A stretch of DNA of 64,000 nt from contig JAFFSR010000291.1 of the NCBI GenBank assembly GCA_017163975.1, positions 4,283,001 to 4,347,000 of the forward strand, in the 5' to 3' direction. The notes beneath the pieces were generated by a model. That model made no database searches. It was not told the DNA's origin and saw nothing but the letters and a program-made list of their open reading frames with translations. The translations under genes were made by a program, and so were the position numbers. Each line of letters begins with the position of its first letter. Within the stretch, counting starts at the first letter, position 1. Origin of the DNA: Anastatus disparis. Lineage: Eukaryota; Arthropoda; Insecta; Hymenoptera; Eupelmidae. Shown here one piece after another: positions 11,586-23,237 of this stretch.

Positions 11586-12540
11586 GTATTTTTTTCATTG
11601 GACTATTGTCTGTAGTCTTATTTTCATTGTTCGCAATCATGATTTCCTCTTAATTCTCCCTCCCAATCGCAGAACTGGTATTATTTAACTCTTTATTTAC
11701 TCCCTCCGAAACTAATACCTCGTTATCATCAGCTTTTATCTGCGATTGATGTGGAAATTCATGATGCAAAATTGCTCTTGCTTTGCAACTATAATTTTTA
11801 TGTAAAAATTCTTTACCATCTTCAAAATTATTCTTTTTCACTTCGAAACGTATAATTCATTTAGGCTTGTTGTACGATTTAAATATTGTTTTATTTGTCT
11901 GTTTATTATATACTCTAAGAATTTTTACATCCATATAAATGCTTAGACCTGCTTCTGCTAGTCTTCTTGATGATATATCATATTAGATTTTCAGAAACAT
12001 CTTTTGTGACAGTTACATCAGTTAATTTGATGATTTTCTTATCAGGTGCATCTGTTTATAATGGAAAATCACCTTTTTCATCTATTACTATGTCTGCAAA
12101 TTTATTTACATTTGCACTTTTAATACTGTTATTCTCACACTTCTTGAAATCAGTTAAAATTAAAGATTTAGTTATTACATGATCGGTTGCTCCTCAATCA
12201 GCTGTAAAATTTGAATGCTCGTTTGAATCGTGTAGATTTTTAATATATTAATTCTTATCGGTTATATTTTTCAATTCTTGAACTTTCCTTGGTTTATTTT
12301 CATAAGTATTTTATACTGCTGCCTATCTTAATTTTTTATTAACATTTCGTTTTTCTCTAATGGTTATTTTTTCTTTATTATTTAATTTGTTAAAAATCCT
12401 TTGTTGATACTTAAAATTGTTATTTTTCTTGGTTGCAGATCCATTCAAACTTCTATTTTCTTGGTTAGATTTAAGATAGATTTTATTTCTGTAACCTTTA
12501 TTTTGCTCATAACCTACATTACTCTGAGAATTAACATAGG
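11586..12540 (-). pseudogene. Copia protease region (active-site nonsense)
   Basis: On the minus strand the aspartic protease signature reads D-stop-GATDH, where family members have D-S/T-G. The TGA occupies 12194-12196 and is preceded by the expected HSNFTAD context. The region from here to the integrase contains only short frames (for example 11650-11841), so the protease-to-integrase junction is heavily interrupted. The identification rests on the DxGATDH motif and its position between the gag zinc knuckle and integrase. Confidence 0.7.
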
Positions 12541-13819
12541 AACAATCTTCATCATCTATTGCTTGTTTTTAAATAACAGTCATTTGTCCAATGACCAATT
12601 TTATTGCAACTATTACATCTTTCATTTTTACTGTATTGCGTAATTACTTTTTGAGCTATATGTTTTCTTTATTTTCACTTTTCTTTTCAGCTTCCTAATT
12701 AAAATAGAAAAGATTTTATTTATTCTATATTCATCTCTTTGAAATTTGTTTGTCTTCTGATTGGGTCTGCACTTCTTAGTTCGGGTGTTATTGGCGAAAC
12801 GGCTTGATAGAATGCTGCTTTTATTTCTTGATCTGTCAGTGGTATGGAGTATTCAAAAGTTTCATATGCTCTATTAATTGATTCGAAGCGTTTACAAAAA
12901 ATCATTTACTTTTTCACCTTTTCTCATTTTTTATTTAATATAGCTGGGCTCTGACTGAAGTGTGCGTGACGTTTGTTTTAGTCTTTTTATATCCTCTTAA
13001 CTTTTTCGAGATTTCTGCAGGTTCTTTTAAATTAACTATCCTCTTATGATAAGTTTCATTCAGATGATTAATGATTATATCTCAAACAAGATTTTACCTC
13101 TTGTCTGCTTGAATTTCTGATAAATTTTCAGGTGTTTTTAGATTGGGATCTATTAAATCCATTAAATCATTGCTAATTAACCCCGACCTTAAATAATCCA
13201 TCCAAAGATCGAAATTTGATTTTTGTGAAAGTTTGTAATCCCTTTTGATATTTATTTTTGATTTGTGAATTTCATCTTCTAATTTTTTAAATAATTTAGC
13301 AGTTGCTCCAATGTTGTTTTCAGTATTAATATTTTCTTAATTATTTTTGATTATAGAATCTTTTATACTATTTTGAACTGTAGAATTTTCTGAGTTATTT
13401 ATAGAAACTTTGCTTGTTGTCTTTAAAGGTTGAATTTTCAATCTTTCTGTTTCTAAATTAGCTTCAGAGACTCTCGCTATTTGGCTAATCATATTTGTCA
13501 GTTGACTCATGACTCCTCTCATTAATTCTAATATCTCTTATTGCAACCTTGCAGTTGACTCTATACTGTTAGCAGACACAACAAATTCATCCACAATCAT
13601 TTGTAGTTTTGAGGTTATCTCAACCTGCCTATCTGCATTTATTTTCTCTATATTTGTAATAACTGGCTTCGTTATTGCTGTTGTATTTTGAACACTTACA
13701 GCATTCGTATTATAAATTGAAGAGCCTCTGACCTCACTCTTATTATTTGATGAATCTGTGAAATAAAATTCTAAATTATTGCCTGGATTTTAATCAAATA
13801 TTATGTCAGGCCCGACCAT
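12541..13819 (-). pseudogene. Copia gag (nucleocapsid), several stops
   Basis: The coat protein gene starts with ATG at 13817-13819, at the edge of a 60-bp repeat array. An Asp/Asn/Ser-rich N-terminus follows, interrupted by TAA after about ten codons and again near 13540. The capsid-like part includes WMDYLRSGLIS, HLNETYHKRIVNL and RFESINRAYETFEYSIPLTD. A perfect CX2CX4HX4C zinc knuckle (CNSCNKIGHWTNDC) lies at 12576-12617. This is the usual Copia gag arrangement. Multiple stops and frame changes mean this copy cannot make full-length gag. Confidence 0.85.
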
Positions 13820-14065
13820 CTAACTCTTTGTTCTTTTGAAGTTAATTCTAAATAATCAAATTATGTAACTTCAAAAATTCTAACTCTTTATTCTTTTGAA
13901 GTTAATTCTAAATAATCAAATTATATAACTTCAAAAATTCTAACTCTTTATTCTTTTGAATTTAATTCTAAATAATCAAATTATGTAACTTCAAAAATTC
14001 TAACTCTTTATTCTTTTGAAGTTAATTCTAAATAATCAAATTGTGTAACTTCAAAAATTCTAAAT
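13818..14065. repeat. 60-bp tandem repeat, four copies, next to the gag start
   Basis: Each unit contains TTCTTTTGAAGTTAATTC and AATAATCAAATTATGTAAC with very few differences. The array ends exactly where the gag reading frame begins on the minus strand, so it lies in the Copia 5' leader. Confidence 0.9.
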
Positions 14066-15761
14066 CTTTATTTCACAAAATTCAGTCAAAATTCTCAAAA
14101 TTTATTTAAAAATCATTTTTTTTTTCTCATTATTTTTAAATATTCAAATATTCATACTCAATATTTATTTTAAAATACTCAAATATTGATACTCATTATT
14201 TTTTATTTAATTATTTTTTTTTTTTTTTTTCTCAAAGTACTCAAGTATCAACTCTCAATTGCATATTATTCAAATAAATTATCAAATTTGATTAATAATC
14301 AATTCTTATTTATGTAATAGACTTACATATGTCTGGATCGTTTTCCAATATCTCATTAACCTCTTTATAGAAAGATGTGTCATTAATATAACAATCACTG
14401 TCACAATTGACAAGTGAATCATTTTTTTTTCTCATAACTTTGTGATTGTGCTTTATCGATTTCGGGATTTTGAAACATATTTTAATTAATATTCAAGAAA
14501 TAAGTATTTCCTTTAATTTAATAACTCTTAAAATAATCTCTAATGAACCAGGTAATAATTCGATAAAAGAAAATGTTTCCTTTTTCTGAATCAAGAGAAA
14601 AGCACTGCAGTTTCTCTTAACTCAGAACGAAAAATCAAGCTTTCCCGCTATGACTAACGCGCATGTGCACACCGTTCTCCAATATTTGATTTTAATCGAT
14701 TGGATTTAGGTTGATCAAGCACACATACGGGACATACACAGTACTACTTTGATCTTTCTAGTCAATGATTCAACTACACCGCACTGCAAGTTTTGTTTAG
14801 TCATTGACCCCGAAATTTCAGCTGAATTTTAAAAAATTTTAACTTGGTAAAATTTTAGCAGTAATCAGATTTTATTATTTGTTATATTCAACAATAAAAT
14901 TCAGCCTCTTTTTTTGTTAAATATGACACATCTCAAATATAATAAATATGCAATTGAATTCTAAAAAACTTTTATTTTTAATACTTTTAAGGCATTATGT
15001 GTAATAAGTATATATAAATATATACAAATATAAATATATATACAAAATTAAATTTTAACAAATTTAATTTTACTCTTAATTTTTTTTTTTCCCTTTTTTT
15101 TCAATTTTATTTTTTTCATATTTTTCATTATTATCTTTTTCTTTCTCTTCAACTCTAAGTAAGGAAAATAACATACACTGCATTACCAATATTCGAAAGA
15201 AATTTGTAGTGCAGGTATATGAAGTGTTTTCCTTTACCTTTTTTTTTATGATACTTACGACTCCGTAGGTCGACAGAGTTGAGATATGTGCAACATATGT
15301 GCGAGTACGGCCGTGGAAAGAAAGAGCTTGTCTATGTGTTATAGACGAAACAAATAGTTTCACTTCTTCGATGCTCAATCTTTCATTCTAAATATTCTTT
15401 CACTCATTGTATTCTAAAATATTTTTATTTATTTTTTTTCTTTTTTTTTTTTTCTTATCAACAACAATGGCGATCTTTTTATTTATTTATTTACTTTTTT
15501 TTTTATTTTTTATTTTATTTTCCTCTTTAATAATTTTTATTTTAATTGAATACATTCAATCAAATCTCTGTTAAAAACGGCCGCACTTTTTTTTTTTTTT
15601 TTTTAGGAAAACTAAAGATATTTTATTATTCTTTCAATTAATTAATAATCTTAATTGACTCACCTCTAAAATATATGCCTTATAAGTATTTTGTAGTTTT
15701 TACTCTCAGTTTTTAAAACAGTTCAGATTGTGTATCTTCCACCCGTTATTTTGAAAAACTT
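14066..15761 (-). other. Long Copia 5' leader
   Basis: About 1.7 kb lies between the primer site and the repeat array. A related segment is found at 57.65-62.63 kb, which shows that it belongs to a repeat family. It contains long T runs and a 100-codon frame (15076-15378, minus) with no recognisable domain; I do not regard that frame as a gene without further support. Confidence 0.6.
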
Positions 15762-15796
15762 GTGGCGCAATGGAAGCGTGCCCTGGGCCCATAACC
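15762..15796 (-). other. Primer binding site, complementary to the tRNA-iMet 5' half
   Basis: The plus strand here reads like the sense strand of the eukaryotic initiator tRNA from the D-arm into the anticodon loop (GTGGCGCAATGGAAGCGTG ... CTGGGCCCATAACC). Minus-strand RNA would therefore pair with a tRNA-iMet half molecule. Drosophila copia is known to prime from such a cleaved initiator tRNA. The resemblance covers about 35 bases, much more than the minimal primer site, with two substitutions and a small insertion by eye against the tRNA as I remember it. Confidence 0.8.
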
Positions 15797-16047
15797 TGAT
15801 GGATGTATGTGGGTGGAAGGTGGGTTATGAAATAACTATACACAAACACTGTTACTGTTACTCTTAATAATCAATATATTGTCAAGCAATAATTAACACT
15901 CAAAGTAGTCTTTCTAAAGTACTCTATGCAGTTTACTCAATAGAGGCTACAGAGAGAATGACCATAGGGCTTATGACGCCTATAACTCATAGTACCAGAA
16001 AAGGGACAAAAGGGTGGGGAGAGTAATAAGGCAAAGCAAACCTTACA
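15797..16047 (-). repeat. Copia 5' LTR
   Basis: 251 bp, TG...CA, followed by CGATA, the target duplication. This is the upstream copy in the transcriptional sense and sits directly beside the primer binding site. Confidence 0.95.
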
Positions 16048-16162
16048 CGATATCTCAAGTGAAGAAATACATGTAAAGCTAGGACACTCAACATTGAAAT
16101 AAATTTGAGTATTTTCTAATATTATTAATAAAATCCTATTATTGTGTAAAATTATTAATTAT

Positions 16163-16241
<79 letters not shown>
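16163..16241. repeat. (TAA)n microsatellite
   Basis: A nearly uninterrupted TAA/ATA trinucleotide run lies inside the 3' part of the hAT element. Confidence 0.95.
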
Positions 16242-16242
<1 letters not shown>

Positions 16243-16382
16243 TTAAATTTTTTATTTCACAAAGAATAAAAAGATTATTTTTTTTTAAATATCAAAATTG
16301 TTTCAGCGGGGCCCCTGAATCGGTGGGGCCCAGGGCTTCAGCCCCCCCTAGCCCCCCCCATTAGTCCGGGCCTGTTTATACT

Positions 16383-17369
16383 CAAGATATAATTGCCTAA
16401 TTAATTATTACAAGTACTTTGAATGAACTTTGAGTTTAAAATTTCAAAAGTTTTTTTTTGGTATTATATTTGTTAGGAAAAATTTGTAGTATTGGAAAAA
16501 TTTCAAATTTAGTAAATGTTTAGGTGCAATATCAATATAATTAACATTTTATTTTAAAAAATACAACAAAATAACGTTTACCATATACATTGAAAACTGT
16601 TTTAATAATAAAATTATCAATAAATAATTTTTTTTACATATCATCGGCTTGGATTAAAATTCGGCTCACTTCAAATAAGTTTTCGGGTAAATTTCAAAAT
16701 GAAAATTCCAATAAAAAAATTTATAAAGAATATAAATTTTTTGAATAATGAAATGTTTAATTCTATGTAATGAGACAATTTGAATAATGAAGTACATATA
16801 TTTGATGTAAATTTAACGAAAATTTATTTTGTCTCAAAGCATACAAAAATTTTACGTTGATTTTACGTACTTATGTGATACGATTTCCTATGAAAATAAT
16901 TTTCACAAATTACACAAAACAGTGCAATACTAACAAATATATTATTTTTAAATTTTATTGAGTCATATTTGAAAAGTAACTAAACAAATCCATCTTTACA
17001 AAATTAAACGAATACATTTTCTTTTTCAGTTAACTTTATAATATGATAAGAAGTTTTGAAAAAATGTAATGCATTCTTTTTATTGAATACTTTAAAATAC
17101 CTACTATTTTCTTACGATATTTCTTTCTAAATATACGATAATTTTTTTGCATCAGGTTATTTTTTAGATTTTCATTTAGTTTGATAACACAGCAAATTTA
17201 TAAGCAGTATTGTGATTAAATTTTTTGTAATTATAAAAATTAAACCATTTTTTTAATAAATGTTTTTTTAACACCGATGGTATTTAGCGTCATTTTTATT
17301 TAATGCGCTTTGATGAAGTTGACAACACTTTTTAAAAAATATGTTTTATCAAATTATTCCTTAATTCTT
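16383..17369. other. AT-rich non-coding spacer
   Basis: No coding region or recognisable element between the hAT target duplication and the right inverted-repeat arm. Only AT-rich sequence with short homopolymers is seen. Confidence 0.6.
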
Positions 17370-18706
17370 TTATTTATTCTTTTATTTATTCTTTTATTAT
17401 TCTTTTATTATTCTTTTATTATTCTTTTGTTCATTTTAAGTTAAATTTTTGTTAAATCAAAAAAAAAATATAATAAAAATATTTAATTTATATAACCATA
17501 ATAAACCATTTAAACAAATAATAACCAATTCGAAATTGATATTTTAAGATATATTTCATAATTCTTTAATATTTTTTAATTGGAAGAGATGTTTCCCTTT
17601 ATCTGTCATCTTCAATATTTTTCTCATAAAGTTTCAAAGATTTCAAAATTATATACATTTTGTTAATACTCAGATAGCTCCTCCATCAGCTATAATTTGT
17701 TGTTTATTGGCGGATAATCTTTTGAAACTTTGAATGAGTTTTTATTTCATATATTATTACTGTAAATTTTCAAATAGCCTCACCGATCATTTCTTTAAGA
17801 TAATCTCATCTAAAGTATGATCACTTTGGGTCTCAATAAACTATTAATTAATAAAATCAGTATTGTGTGTTTATTTAAAATTCATATAATTTCAGCTTGA
17901 AGAACCGTTCAGCTCTTTATTATTAAAATACTAATTTGCATGACATCTTAAATTTTTTTAAAGTAATTTTATTACAAAATAATAATTAACAGAACGAGCA
18001 GTCAGATAAAATGCAAAATAGTTATTTTTCTGAAAGCATTTTCAATTTTCTTAAATAATTAATCTCTGTGTAACTCTCTGTTTATGTAATTTTTGAAAAA
18101 TTAAGAATTTTCGCCTTTTAAATTTTGTAACTGTTAAAATAAAATGTTATTTTTTAAAAATTAATTAAAAAGAATGTTATCATTCCCCTATATAACTTTA
18201 GAAAATGTCACTTTTTTAACGGACAAAAATAATTCAACCATTCAAAGTTTAGTCAAAATTTTGTTTAGTAAAAACAGAAAATTATTACGTTCGTTAAAGA
18301 AAATTATCAATTTTTTTATTTTGGAAATAAAAGTTAATGATATTATAAAGATATGATATTTAATAAAAAAAAAAGAAAAAGTCCAATTTTTAAAAATATT
18401 AATGATATTTAATGTAATTTTTATTGAAAATGCGCTTTAATAAAGTTTAAATTCGTAAAATTATTTATTTTTTCAGGTAAATTTATCATTTCACTTATCT
18501 AAAATAAAATTAGAATTATTTATATTTATTTTCTATTTTTATTAAATTAGTTGAAAATGTCACACATTTATATAAATTTAGAAAAGGTCCTTTTTTAAGA
18601 AACAAAAAATGTTTTATTATTCGCAATTGAGTGAGAATGAAAAAACAACTTAATTTATAATAATTTTTTTTCAATCTTTAATATCTTTTATTTATCAGGA
18701 AAAAAT
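17370..18706 (-). repeat. Right arm of the ~1.3 kb inverted repeat
   Basis: Reverse complement of 483-1796 with a few substitutions. The outer edge reads TTTATCAGGAAAAAAT, after which AATCAGG is repeated once in the flank. Confidence 0.7.
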
Positions 18707-20416
18707 CAGGAAAAGGCACGTTTTATTAACACGGCATTGGCAATCTCTACTTATCTCTGGCATCATGCGGTAAACCCAGAAACAGCTGTAATATGACCTG
18801 TTACTAGGATTAAAAGTTGTGTGGATATCCGCATATATATATATACTGCCGCCGAGCTACTTTTGCCCCTCTTCGTCTGAAATAGACTTATTTAAAAAGT
18901 TTTATAACTCTGGAAAAAATGGTCATAGTCTAAAAATTTCAACGAGATTCGAAAGATTATTGAAAATTCTTTCAAAAACCATTGGTTAGATATGAAAAAA
19001 ACCTTTTTTCCGTATCTCTTATTCTTGTTTAAAAATAAATTTTTTTAACTTTGTTTTGACTTTGTAAAATAGTGTTCAATTTCAGTACAAATCGTTACAT
19101 TAATACAAAACTAATAGATTTTAAAGCTTATATTTCGACAGTAAAAATGCAATGTCGAACGTCTCGATTCGACCTTTTAAACCGTAGTTATAAGATTTTA
19201 TATTGAAAATAAGGCTTTTTTTCGATGTATAAATATCTCTGAATTTAAGAGGAATAGAAAAATTTGTCAGAAAGAAAAAATGTTCCCTTGTGGTCAAATA
19301 ATAATTATATATAATAAAAAATTCATTTCGGAAAAAAATTTTTTTTTGTTGGAATGTAATGAGATTTTGATATTTTTAAATTATTAGACAACGTGGGTAG
19401 AAAAGCCAAAAAATTTTTTTTCCGAATTTAATATTTAAAATTAAATATATTGATTAATTGATATAATGTAGCCATCATACTTGTGATCTGGCCTCAATTT
19501 ATTTTTCATTAAATTTTTTTTTCTCAAAGAAAGTAAAAAAAATTAATAGAATGGAAAAATTTGGAAAGTTACCTTAAATTTGAGAAACATATGCTTTTCC
19601 AATAATAACATAAAGTCTCCTATTTACATGATGTAAAATTCAAAAAATTTCTATCTAATGGCATCTGTTTAAACAACTCTTTATCTCTCTTTTTTCTTTT
19701 GCTTCTGTGGACAATTATTATTGGATGTATCGATAAACGATTCTTTTCTTGTGACTATTGCTTTGATTGTCCACTAATTATTTTACTTCTCACGCATATT
19801 ATTAAACATTTTTTTGACCCAGAGATAAAAATACTTTTAAAATAAAAGGTTGCATAATCCTGTACGACTATTATTTCGTGAGATATAAGACTTTTAAGTT
19901 AGTACTTTATTTCTTAAAGGTGGCTGCGTTCTAATGGCCGCCACTGTATAATTTTCTACTTTAACGATGTCTGGCAGTATAAAATCCCCAACCTGCGTGT
20001 CTGGCACTCATTGTATGGTGTTTTTACATCAAAATACATAACATATTTAAGTACCAGACAGTTTCCTATGATCCTTCAAAAGTTGGCAAACAAGCTGGTT
20101 TCCTATAATACGAAGAAATCGCTTAAATAGTCCTGTTGGGGATGGTCTGGCAGGGCGACAGAACCACCCCATGTGTCTGGCATATTTTTTTTTATAACTA
20201 CATACAAGAAAGTAATAACCAATTACATCTCATCTGGTTTCTTATCATACATCGATACATTCGATTTTCGTCGACTTTCACATGATACCGCGACTTAACG
20301 CCTCATTTACACGCTGTCAGACATACATTACTTGATTACTTATATTTAAAACAAGCTGTGTTCAAAAGGTTAACTGGTTTCCTATGACACGTATTTTTAA
20401 GCTCGCCTCGCAGCCT
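18707..20416. other. Unassigned region with a degenerate TGGTTTCCTAT motif
   Basis: No gene recognised. Between 19.97 and 20.40 kb, TCTGGCA and TGGTTTCCTAT-like words recur about four times each at irregular spacing, suggesting a decayed repeat. The rest is AT-rich. Confidence 0.35.
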
Positions 20417-20420
20417 ATAA

Positions 20421-20828
20421 CATCAGTAGATACCTTAATCTTAACAAAACTGATTAAATAAAATCCAATTGAAAATGGCAATGTAAAATACAAATCATTT
20501 TCTTGTTTTGTAAACTCCATTAAAGTAAACATAATCCACTAATTTTCATATATATTTTTACAGTTTTATATATTAGTATTAAATTTATAAATATACGGTA
20601 TATAAAGAATTTAATAATATATATTTTAATTATAACATGCATATTTTTTAAGTATATTCAAAACCTTTCAAGCGAGCATTCTTTTTATATCAGTGTAGGT
20701 GAAGAATATTATAATATGCATGAAAATAGCAGGTAAATGTTAATATTCTTATACAGATTAAGTGTATAACACACTGTGACTTGAATTTTATTTTATCAGT
20801 TTCGTTATAATTAAAGTATCTACTGATG
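20421..20828. mobile_element. MITE with ~50-bp inverted ends (CATCAGTAGATAC)
   Basis: The left end reads CATCAGTAGATACCTTAATC. The right end on the opposite strand reads CATCAGTAGATACTTTAAT, and similarity continues through ACTGATTAAATAAAAT. The interior is non-coding and AT-rich. Flanks are TATAA and TTATT, so a target duplication is not certain. Confidence 0.6.
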
Positions 20829-21507
20829 TTATTATTAAGTTCAGTTTTAGAAAATGATTGATTCTGATTCTTTTTATATGTTTTAAATGTATTTGATTAT
20901 TTTTATATTAGTTATAAACTATTATTTATATAATTCTATGAGAGTTGGTTATCATAATTTAAATTTTCTGAAAATTTTTCATTGAATCTAATGATGTGAC
21001 AGCAATAATTATATATAATTATGTATAAAAACTTAAAATTAACTTAAACAAATAATTACAATCAATATATAATAGAGATTGATGTATATCAATATTAAAT
21101 TTACTTATTCTTATAGTCACCCTGGTAAAAAAAATTAGGTTATTCATCACCTGATTATTTTTAACAGGGCAGTGATATATAACTGAACTTCTGTCTCTTT
21201 GTATCTCAGTATGTCCAAGATCAGTATAAGGCAATTCGTGAATCAATATCCTAGTGGATGAAATCAGTTGGACTTGAATTAAATAATACCCTAGTGGAAA
21301 TCGGTTTTGCTAATAACTGTTAATATTTAAAAATAATTGCTAATAACTACAAATAACTGCTAAAAGCTGCTAATAACTGTTATAAATAGTTTAATTTGAG
21401 ACAAAAGTAGCGGTTATTTGCAGTTAATAGCAGTTATCATCAGTTCGACGCCTCCGATACATACAATTCTATCTCGCACGTGGATTCAATATGATTCTAA
21501 CTCTTAA

Positions 21508-21936
21508 GAGGCGGTCGGAACCAAATCGGTGACTTAGTTCGGTGCTTGTAATAAATGCTTATAATAATTTATTCATTTATTAATATGGTAAAAATATAGT
21601 CATTTCCTCTAGTCATGTATATAAAGAATAATTTAAAATAGTGAAAGCCACAAAAATATACAAAATATTGTTATAAAGCAAAAAATCCCACCTAACAATC
21701 GACACGACAGTTTTTTGCATGCGGTATATGTAAAGTCAGTTTAATATTTGTAATAAATGCTTATAATAATTTATTTACTTATTCATATAGTAAAAATATA
21801 ATCATTTCCTCTAGTCATGTATATAAAGAATAATTTGAAATAGTTGAAGCCATAAAAATATACAAAATACTATAGTAAAGCGAAAAATGCTGACTTGACA
21901 TATACCGCAAGTCACCAATTTGGTTCCGACCGCCTC
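21508..21936. mobile_element. TTAA-flanked MITE inside E1
   Basis: Inverted ends GAGGCGGTCGGAACCAAAT are followed by a near-perfect TCGGTGACTT and are flanked by TTAA on both sides (21504-21507, 21937-21940). TTAA duplication is typical of piggyBac and Kolobok superfamilies. The interior has two diverged ~200-bp direct copies around AATAAATGCTTATAATAATT and no coding capacity. Confidence 0.75.
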
Positions 21937-22258
21937 TTAACTGCGAAGAAGATAATTCGAACTCAAAATAATGTACAAGATAATTATAATTAAAATATGC
22001 GTGCAATATAATTGTAATTGAAAATTCTGTGTTAGATGATTCTTATTCGGATTCACGTGCAATATAATTCCAGCTTGAGAATCGCTGCATGATGATTTTA
22101 ATTCAGCTCACGTTCAATATGATTCCAGTTCATTCACGTGTGCAATATAAAGCTAGCCCGTGATTCTCTGCATTATAATTCTATTTCAATCAAACTTAAA
22201 TTCATTTAAAAAATGCTTAGACACAAAGAAAAACTTCTAAAAAATAAAATAATATGTA

Positions 22259-22420
22259 TTGGGCCTTTAAGTTTAATATAAGTAGTAATATTTTGGTCTA
22301 AGGATCGTCACGTCGTGGGGCTGCTAAGGATTCTATTTTTATTTTATTTAACAAGTGGCCCTACGATGTGACGACACTTACATAAAATTATTTCTACTTA
22401 TTTTAAAATTCAAGGCCCAA
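22259..22420. repeat. Foldback block within E1
   Basis: Arms begin TTGGGCCTTTAAGTTTAATA and, on the other strand, TTGGGCCTTGAATTTTAAAA. The apex carries CGTCAC/GTGACG pairing. The equivalent block occurs at 44313-44474 in E1 copy 2, so it is an old part of E1. Confidence 0.65.
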
Positions 22421-22516
22421 AATATATTATTTTTTAAGATTTTAAAGATTTTTCTTTGTTTTTGAGATTTTTAAAATTTTTAATTGAAATTTTATTGATT
22501 GCTTTTTAAACCTTTT

Positions 22517-22520
<4 letters not shown>

Positions 22521-22552
<32 letters not shown>
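22521..22552. repeat. (TA)n microsatellite
   Basis: Uninterrupted AT dinucleotide run near the end of E1 copy 1. Confidence 0.95.
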
Positions 22553-22558
<6 letters not shown>

Positions 22559-23237
22559 TCACAGATGATTAAGCCATTATCACAAACATTCAAATAAATA
22601 GAAGTTAATATTATGTGAATGTTGCACTTACGAAAAATGTGCAACAAGAAGATACCGAAATTTCAAACACGTCCCTGGTAGAAATATGAACATAAATGGT
22701 TTGGATTAGATATTAGATATTGTTTTATTTTGTATCATAATTACAAAAAGAGCGTGTAAAATTACAAATAAAGTTAAAATACATAAAATACTTGAAATAG
22801 CCTTGAATATATAAAATTAAAATAGTACAGTATGATATCACAGTCATGAAACATAATAGAGATAATAAGACTGTAATAGTAAGTCAATAAATTAAATAAA
22901 AGTAAAATCACATATAGAAAATAGAACACAAATAAATACACGCAAAGAATATAAATAATATAATTAAAAATCAGTCTCAAATATCCATCAGTCAAAATAA
23001 TTACATAAAATCAAGCATGTAAAGAGCGCAGTCGAAATATCAGCAGTATACAGTAAATTAAAATCAAAGAACAAGGTTGAATGTACAGTAATATACAAGT
23101 CAAGCTGATAAAAATATAATCATTCACTCTACACACATCCTACAATCACGCCAATAAATACAATCATGCCTTAAATCTATAAAAGGTACATCACATAATA
23201 AAGTAACACATATGATATAGTCCGAAAATAATACTGT

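Larger units (their letters stand above)
8057..16047 (-). mobile_element. Complete Ty1/Copia LTR retrotransposon (defective)
   Basis: The element is transcribed on the minus strand. It is bounded by two LTRs that look identical base for base over 251 bp (8057-8307, 15797-16047), with TG...CA ends and a perfect 5-bp target duplication, CGATA (8052-8056 and 16048-16052). The order along the minus strand is LTR, tRNA-iMet-type primer site, ~2 kb leader, gag, protease, integrase, RT, RNase H, polypurine tract, LTR. Integrase before RT is diagnostic of Copia. Gag, protease and integrase carry stops and frameshifts, while RT-RNase H is one open frame. It is inserted in the hAT element at 4935-16374. 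Identical LTRs imply recent insertion, so the copy was either defective on arrival or its sequence contains errors. Confidence 0.95.
4935..16374. mobile_element. Non-autonomous hAT-type element hosting two nested insertions
   Basis: The termini are CAGGGCCGGTCTAA on the left and CAGGCCCGGACTAA on the right strand. They are flanked by a perfect 8-bp direct repeat, TTTATACT (4927-4934 and 16375-16382). An 8-bp target duplication and CAG-GCCGG ends are typical of the hAT superfamily. Removing the nested element at 5373-7897 and the Copia copy leaves about 0.92 kb with no transposase, so this is a MITE-like, non-autonomous element. Subterminal G/C blocks (GGGGCCC runs) at both ends are the only GC-rich sequence nearby. 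Confidence 0.85.
21279..22560 (+). mobile_element. Repeat E1, copy 1
   Basis: It starts CCTAGTGGAAATCGG, followed by an array of GCTAATAACTG words, then ~40-bp units built on GTGCAATATAATTC, a foldback at 22259-22420 and a TA microsatellite. The same parts appear in the same order, inverted, at 44195-45722. It is interrupted by a TTAA-flanked insert (21508-21936). It is non-coding and its class is unknown. The outer CC(C)TAGTGG end and short-word arrays resemble the small element at 3578-3910. Confidence 0.65.

Noticed and set aside
13818..14065. CRISPR-like look of the 60-bp repeats
   Set aside because: The units are contiguous with no variable spacers, in a eukaryotic retrotransposon.
15076..15378. 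100-codon frame in the Copia leader as an accessory gene
   Set aside because: It has no recognisable domain and a low-complexity Lys/Glu/Asn tail; nothing supports its expression.
833..18356. Identical 60-codon open frames at 833-1015 (minus) and 18174-18356 (plus)
   Set aside because: They lie at equivalent places in the two inverted arms, so identity follows from arm identity; composition is that of AT-rich non-coding DNA.
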